Position numbers and translations under genes: made by a program. Below, in pieces: positions 6,488-8,616 of a stretch of DNA of 8,616 nucleotides. The first letter of the stretch is position 1; every line of letters begins with the position of its first letter. The stretch is from an uncultured Ruminococcus sp. (lineage in GTDB: Bacteria; Bacillota; Clostridia; Oscillospirales; Acutalibacteraceae), in contig CACYDO010000020.1 of the NCBI GenBank assembly GCA_902773165.1, positions 1 to 8,616 of the forward strand. Direction: 5' to 3'. Under the pieces are notes generated by a model that searched no databases, had not been told where the DNA came from, and worked only from the letters and a program-made list of their open reading frames with translations.

Positions 6488-7768
6488 TTAGTCGAGCTTG
6501 TTCATAACAAGGCCTGTGATAAGCTTCGGGTAGAAGTATGTCGATTTCTGCGGCATTTTTTCGCCTGCCGAGGATACCGCGCATATCTCGCTTATTCTCG
6601 TAGGATTCAGGATAAATGCACAGTTTGCTTTGCCGCTGTCTACCTCTGCAAGTGCGTCTACCGCCTGTTTTACGTATTTAAGATTGATCTGATTCGCCAT
6701 GTTCTGTTCGTCAATGCCCATCAGATTTTCAAGTATGAGCTTGTGAAGAACAGTTACGTCAAGCTGCTGTGAAGCTTCGCTCATGTCGGGAAGCAGCTTG
6801 CTCATTACCGATTTGTCACGCAGAACGAGAAGAGTCCACTTTCCTGCGCCTGTGTACATAGCAAAAGCTTTTTCGCCCTCGTTGTACAGTTCGCGGAGTA
6901 TTTCTTCAAAATCGTCGTCTGCGCCGTATTCTGTAAGGTCAAAATATTCCCTGCACGACGCCTTTATAGCTGCGGCGTCAAAATCGGAAAGATCGTGTAC
7001 TACGCGGTGCGTCGGGAAAACTACAAGACCTGGGTGCTCCATGTTTACGAGCATCATCATCTGATAATCGCAGCCGTCGCCGTCACGCGCCTTGCCGTTT
7101 TCACGCATGTAATTTCTGTAATTCAGCGCCGTTTCGTAGCGGTGGTGTCCGTCTGCAATATAGAGCTTTCTGTCGTCAAAGTCGGAGCAGATCGATTTGA
7201 CGTCATTTTCATCTGTGATTATCCACATTCTGTGCGTTACGTCGTCTCCGTCTGTCAACTCGATATCCGGCTTTCTTTTTGAAAGCTCGTCAAGCTTTGA
7301 TATAGTTTTTCCCTGCTCGTCGGAGTACAGCGCGTATATCTGACTGAAATTGCAGTTCGTTGCGATCATAAGCTTGAAACGATCCTGCTTTGCTTTGGAA
7401 AGCGTGTTTTCGTGAGGGAGGATTATTCCCTTTTCGAATTCCTCGATCTTTACTCTTACAATGCAGCCCTTGACCTTCATGCGCTTGTCGTAAGCAGTAA
7501 ACTCCTCTTCGTAAATGTAGACTGCGTCTTTTTCTTCACGGATTAAAACGCCTTCCTTCAGCCACTTTTCAAGAAGCAGCCCGGCGTTTCTGTACGGGTC
7601 GCTGCCCCTGGGCAGTTCAAGACGGATAACGTTGTATTTGCTGTCTTCAATATACTGTGCACGCTGTTCCTCGCTGATGATATCGTATGGCGGACATACG
7701 ACCTTCTCTGCGATGCCGGTTATCTCTGTGTTGAAACGAAGCCCCCTAAAGCCTGTAACCTCTGCCAT
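6488..7768 (-). CDS. DUF1015 family protein, function unproven
   Basis: This 426-residue soluble protein belongs to the DUF1015 (COG4198) family, judged by its full-length resemblance: the early CPPYDIISEEQ segment (PPYDII at 26-31), LPHENTLSKAKQDR (about 117-130, with His119-Glu120), and the strongly conserved ADGHHRYETAL (205-215). No signal peptide or membrane segment is seen. The DGHHR motif recalls the phosphate-binding loop of ParB/sulfiredoxin-fold kinases such as SerK and SbnI, and family members often lie near serine biosynthesis genes; a serine-kinase-type role is therefore possible but is inference, and no ser gene is in this window. The start at 7768 is chosen because AAGGGTGG (7781-7774) lies 5 nt upstream; the in-frame GTG at 7777 is inside that site. 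It has its own promoter and terminator. Confidence 0.85.
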   Translation of the reverse strand: MAEVTGFRGLRFNTEITGIAEKVVCPPYDIISEEQRAQYIEDSKYNVIRLELPRGSDPYRNAGLLLEKWLKEGVLIREEKDAVYIYEEEFTAYDKRMKVKGCIVRVKIEEFEKGIILPHENTLSKAKQDRFKLMIATNCNFSQIYALYSDEQGKTISKLDELSKRKPDIELTDGDDVTHRMWIITDENDVKSICSDFDDRKLYIADGHHRYETALNYRNYMRENGKARDGDGCDYQMMMLVNMEHPGLVVFPTHRVVHDLSDFDAAAIKASCREYFDLTEYGADDDFEEILRELYNEGEKAFAMYTGAGKWTLLVLRDKSVMSKLLPDMSEASQQLDVTVLHKLILENLMGIDEQNMANQINLKYVKQAVDALAEVDSGKANCAFILNPTRISEICAVSSAGEKMPQKSTYFYPKLITGLVMNKLD

Positions 7769-7814
7769 AATAACCACCCTTAAATCCTTAACAATATTTG
7801 TAGTTTTCGGAACA

Positions 7815-7827
7815 AATATCCGATATT
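7815..7827. promoter_or_regulatory. Palindrome at the DUF1015 start site, possible operator
   Basis: AATATC-C-GATATT is a perfect 13-bp palindrome placed over the predicted start site of the reverse promoter. The position suits a repressor site, but AT-rich palindromes of this length arise by chance. Confidence 0.25.
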
Positions 7828-7830
7828 CTT

Positions 7831-7859
7831 ATTATATCATGCTATTGAGAAAAAGACAA
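7831..7859 (-). promoter_or_regulatory. Sigma-A promoter of the DUF1015 gene
   Basis: On the reverse strand TTGTCT (7859-7854) and TATAAT (7836-7831) are 17 bp apart. Transcription should begin near 7824, giving a leader of about 55 nt. Confidence 0.7.
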
Positions 7860-7948
7860 TCGGAAAATAGTCGGAACTTAAGACAATTTTTTCGGCATAA
7901 TCAACATAAATGAAACGAAAATATAGTTGAGAAAATTGAAATAAATTA

Positions 7949-7977
7949 TTGCAAAATTAAATAAAATTCTGTATAAT
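7949..7977 (+). promoter_or_regulatory. Candidate forward promoter, distal
   Basis: TTGCAA (7949-7954) and TATAAT (7972-7977) are 17 bp apart. If used for the gene at 8166 it would give a leader of about 180 nt, in which TTTAC-TGTG-GTAAA makes a small hairpin. The AT-rich setting raises the chance of a false match. Confidence 0.4.
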
Positions 7978-8078
7978 AGTAAGAGGTGAGTTAAATCAAA
8001 TATTTACTGTGGTAAAAATTATATAAAATAACGGATTTAAAAAATTCAACAAAAATTAACTATTAGTGTGCTTATTTG

Positions 8079-8087
8079 TGATATAAT
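8079..8087 (+). promoter_or_regulatory. Candidate extended -10 promoter for the gene at 8166
   Basis: TGATATAAT gives a TATAAT box (8082-8087) with the TGN extension at 8079-8081. No good -35 box lies at the usual distance, as can be tolerated with an extended -10. The start site would be near 8094, about 72 nt before the ATG. Confidence 0.5.
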
Positions 8088-8165
8088 TACATTCAGTAGC
8101 GATTTATCCCATTAATAATGTAAGGAAAAACATTTATCATTGCAATAGGTTAGGAGTTGAAGGTA

Positions 8166-8616
8166 ATGCAGGTGAATGGATTGTCCGACGTTTTTGTCGC
8201 TTCGGGCATTGAAATGGCAGACGCCAACACCTTTACGGCGCTGTTTTACGGCTATGAGGTCAGAGGAAAGGTACGGCTGCCCACCGCTCCGACGGTTGAA
8301 TTCTATTTCTACGGCAACGTTTATATCGAATCGCGTGAGCAGGCACAGGATTTCCTGGCAGATTACGAAGAAAAGTTCGGTCATGCAAAAATAAGATTTA
8401 CAGATAAATACATCAGTATTCTGCTTGATATCGGCAGTATGGAAGCGCCGCAGGTGAAGGAACGCCTGGGAGCAATAGGCAATTTCATGATTACTAACAG
8501 CTTTGGAGCTATCGCTATGCTTCCCGAAGAGCCTGAGCCGGAACCCGAGCCGGAGCCTCAGCAGCAGCGCCAGCCCCAGATGCAGCAGCAAAGACAGCCG
8601 CAGCGTCAGCAGCAGG
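8166..8616 (+). CDS. Hypothetical protein with Pro-Glu and Gln-rich tail (3' end beyond window)
   Basis: 150 codons are visible, open to the window end. I do not recognise the family. Residues 1-119 look like a small folded alpha/beta domain with alternating hydrophobic strands (for example PTVEFYFYGNVYI at 42-54 and YISILLDIG at 82-90), without signal peptide or clear membrane segment. From 120 the composition changes abruptly: a Glu-Pro run (121-131), then a Gln-rich stretch with scattered Arg and Pro (132-150 and on). Such tails are usually flexible linkers or interaction regions, so another domain may follow beyond the window. AGGAG (8152-8156) lies 9 nt before the ATG and supports the start. 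A 159-codon reading frame on the opposite strand (8112-8591) overlaps it, but lacks family likeness and is a shadow. Confidence 0.75.
   Translation, partial: MQVNGLSDVFVASGIEMADANTFTALFYGYEVRGKVRLPTAPTVEFYFYGNVYIESREQAQDFLADYEEKFGHAKIRFTDKYISILLDIGSMEAPQVKERLGAIGNFMITNSFGAIAMLPEEPEPEPEPEPQQQRQPQMQQQRQPQRQQQ
8535..8558 (+). repeat. Two tandem 12-bp repeats encoding the Glu-Pro run
   Basis: GAGCCGGAACCC (8535-8546) is followed directly by GAGCCGGAGCCT (8547-8558), 10 of 12 identical. In-frame copies of 12 bp encode EPEP, so slippage could change tail length without a frameshift. CAG-rich codons follow for the Gln stretch. Confidence 0.6.

Larger units (their letters stand above)
7782..8165. 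other. AT-rich divergent intergenic region
   Basis: This spacer separates the reverse DUF1015 gene from the forward gene at 8166. It holds the reverse promoter (7831-7859) and two candidate forward promoters (7949-7977 and 8079-8087). AAGACAAT occurs twice (7853-7860, 7880-7887), and TCGGAA recurs at 7807, 7860 and 7871 or thereabouts. An AGAGGTGA-like ribosome site near 7982 is followed by no usable start codon. CATTAATAATG (8110-8120) is a short palindrome. I see no gene or known riboswitch here. Confidence 0.6.

Noticed and set aside
8112..8591. Reverse-strand reading frame of 159 codons
   Set aside because: The forward gene at 8166 has a ribosome-binding site, a promoter and sensible composition; the reverse protein resembles no family.

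Overview
The window looks like chromosomal DNA of a Firmicute, most likely a clostridial gut organism of the Ruminococcus/Oscillospiraceae type. This is inferred from strong Shine-Dalgarno sites, textbook sigma-A promoters (TTGACA-17-TATAAT), moderate GC in genes with AT-rich spacers, and the gene families present; no rRNA or marker gene is available to confirm it. No tRNA, rRNA, CRISPR array, transposase or phage gene was seen.

Layout. Positions 1-300 hold no convincing gene but contain a 14-nt inverted repeat (one mismatch) whose arms lie about 175 nt apart, with a GC hairpin inside. Positions 301-972 are a self-contained unit: promoter, a membrane substrate-binding (S) subunit of an ECF transporter, and a terminator. 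Positions 1013-6242 form what looks like one forward operon: csoR (Cu(I)-sensing repressor), copA (Cu(I)-exporting P1B ATPase with a metal-binding domain at each end), a GH13 neopullulanase-like amylase, and a HAD phosphatase-like protein. Its promoter carries one clear and one weaker CsoR-type operator, and its -10 box, start site, operator and csoR ribosome-binding site are packed into about 20 bp. Positions 6243-6445 are a spacer with a hairpin repeat related in sequence to the left-edge element. A terminator at 6446-6480 then serves a reverse-strand DUF1015 gene (6488-7768) with its own promoter. A 397-bp AT-rich divergent spacer leads to a forward gene at 8166 that runs off the window and encodes an unrecognised protein with a Pro-Glu then Gln-rich tail.

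How the genes work together. CsoR and CopA form a standard copper-export circuit: Cu(I) releases CsoR, and CopA pumps copper out. The last 67 codons of copA encode a complete CopZ-like domain preceded by its own ribosome-binding site and ATG, so a free copper chaperone may also be made. The amylase and the HAD gene follow with a 29-nt gap and a 1-nt overlap and no visible terminator, so alpha-glucan breakdown may be co-transcribed with copper export, a pairing I cannot explain from function. The ECF subunit, the DUF1015 gene and the last gene appear to be independent units.
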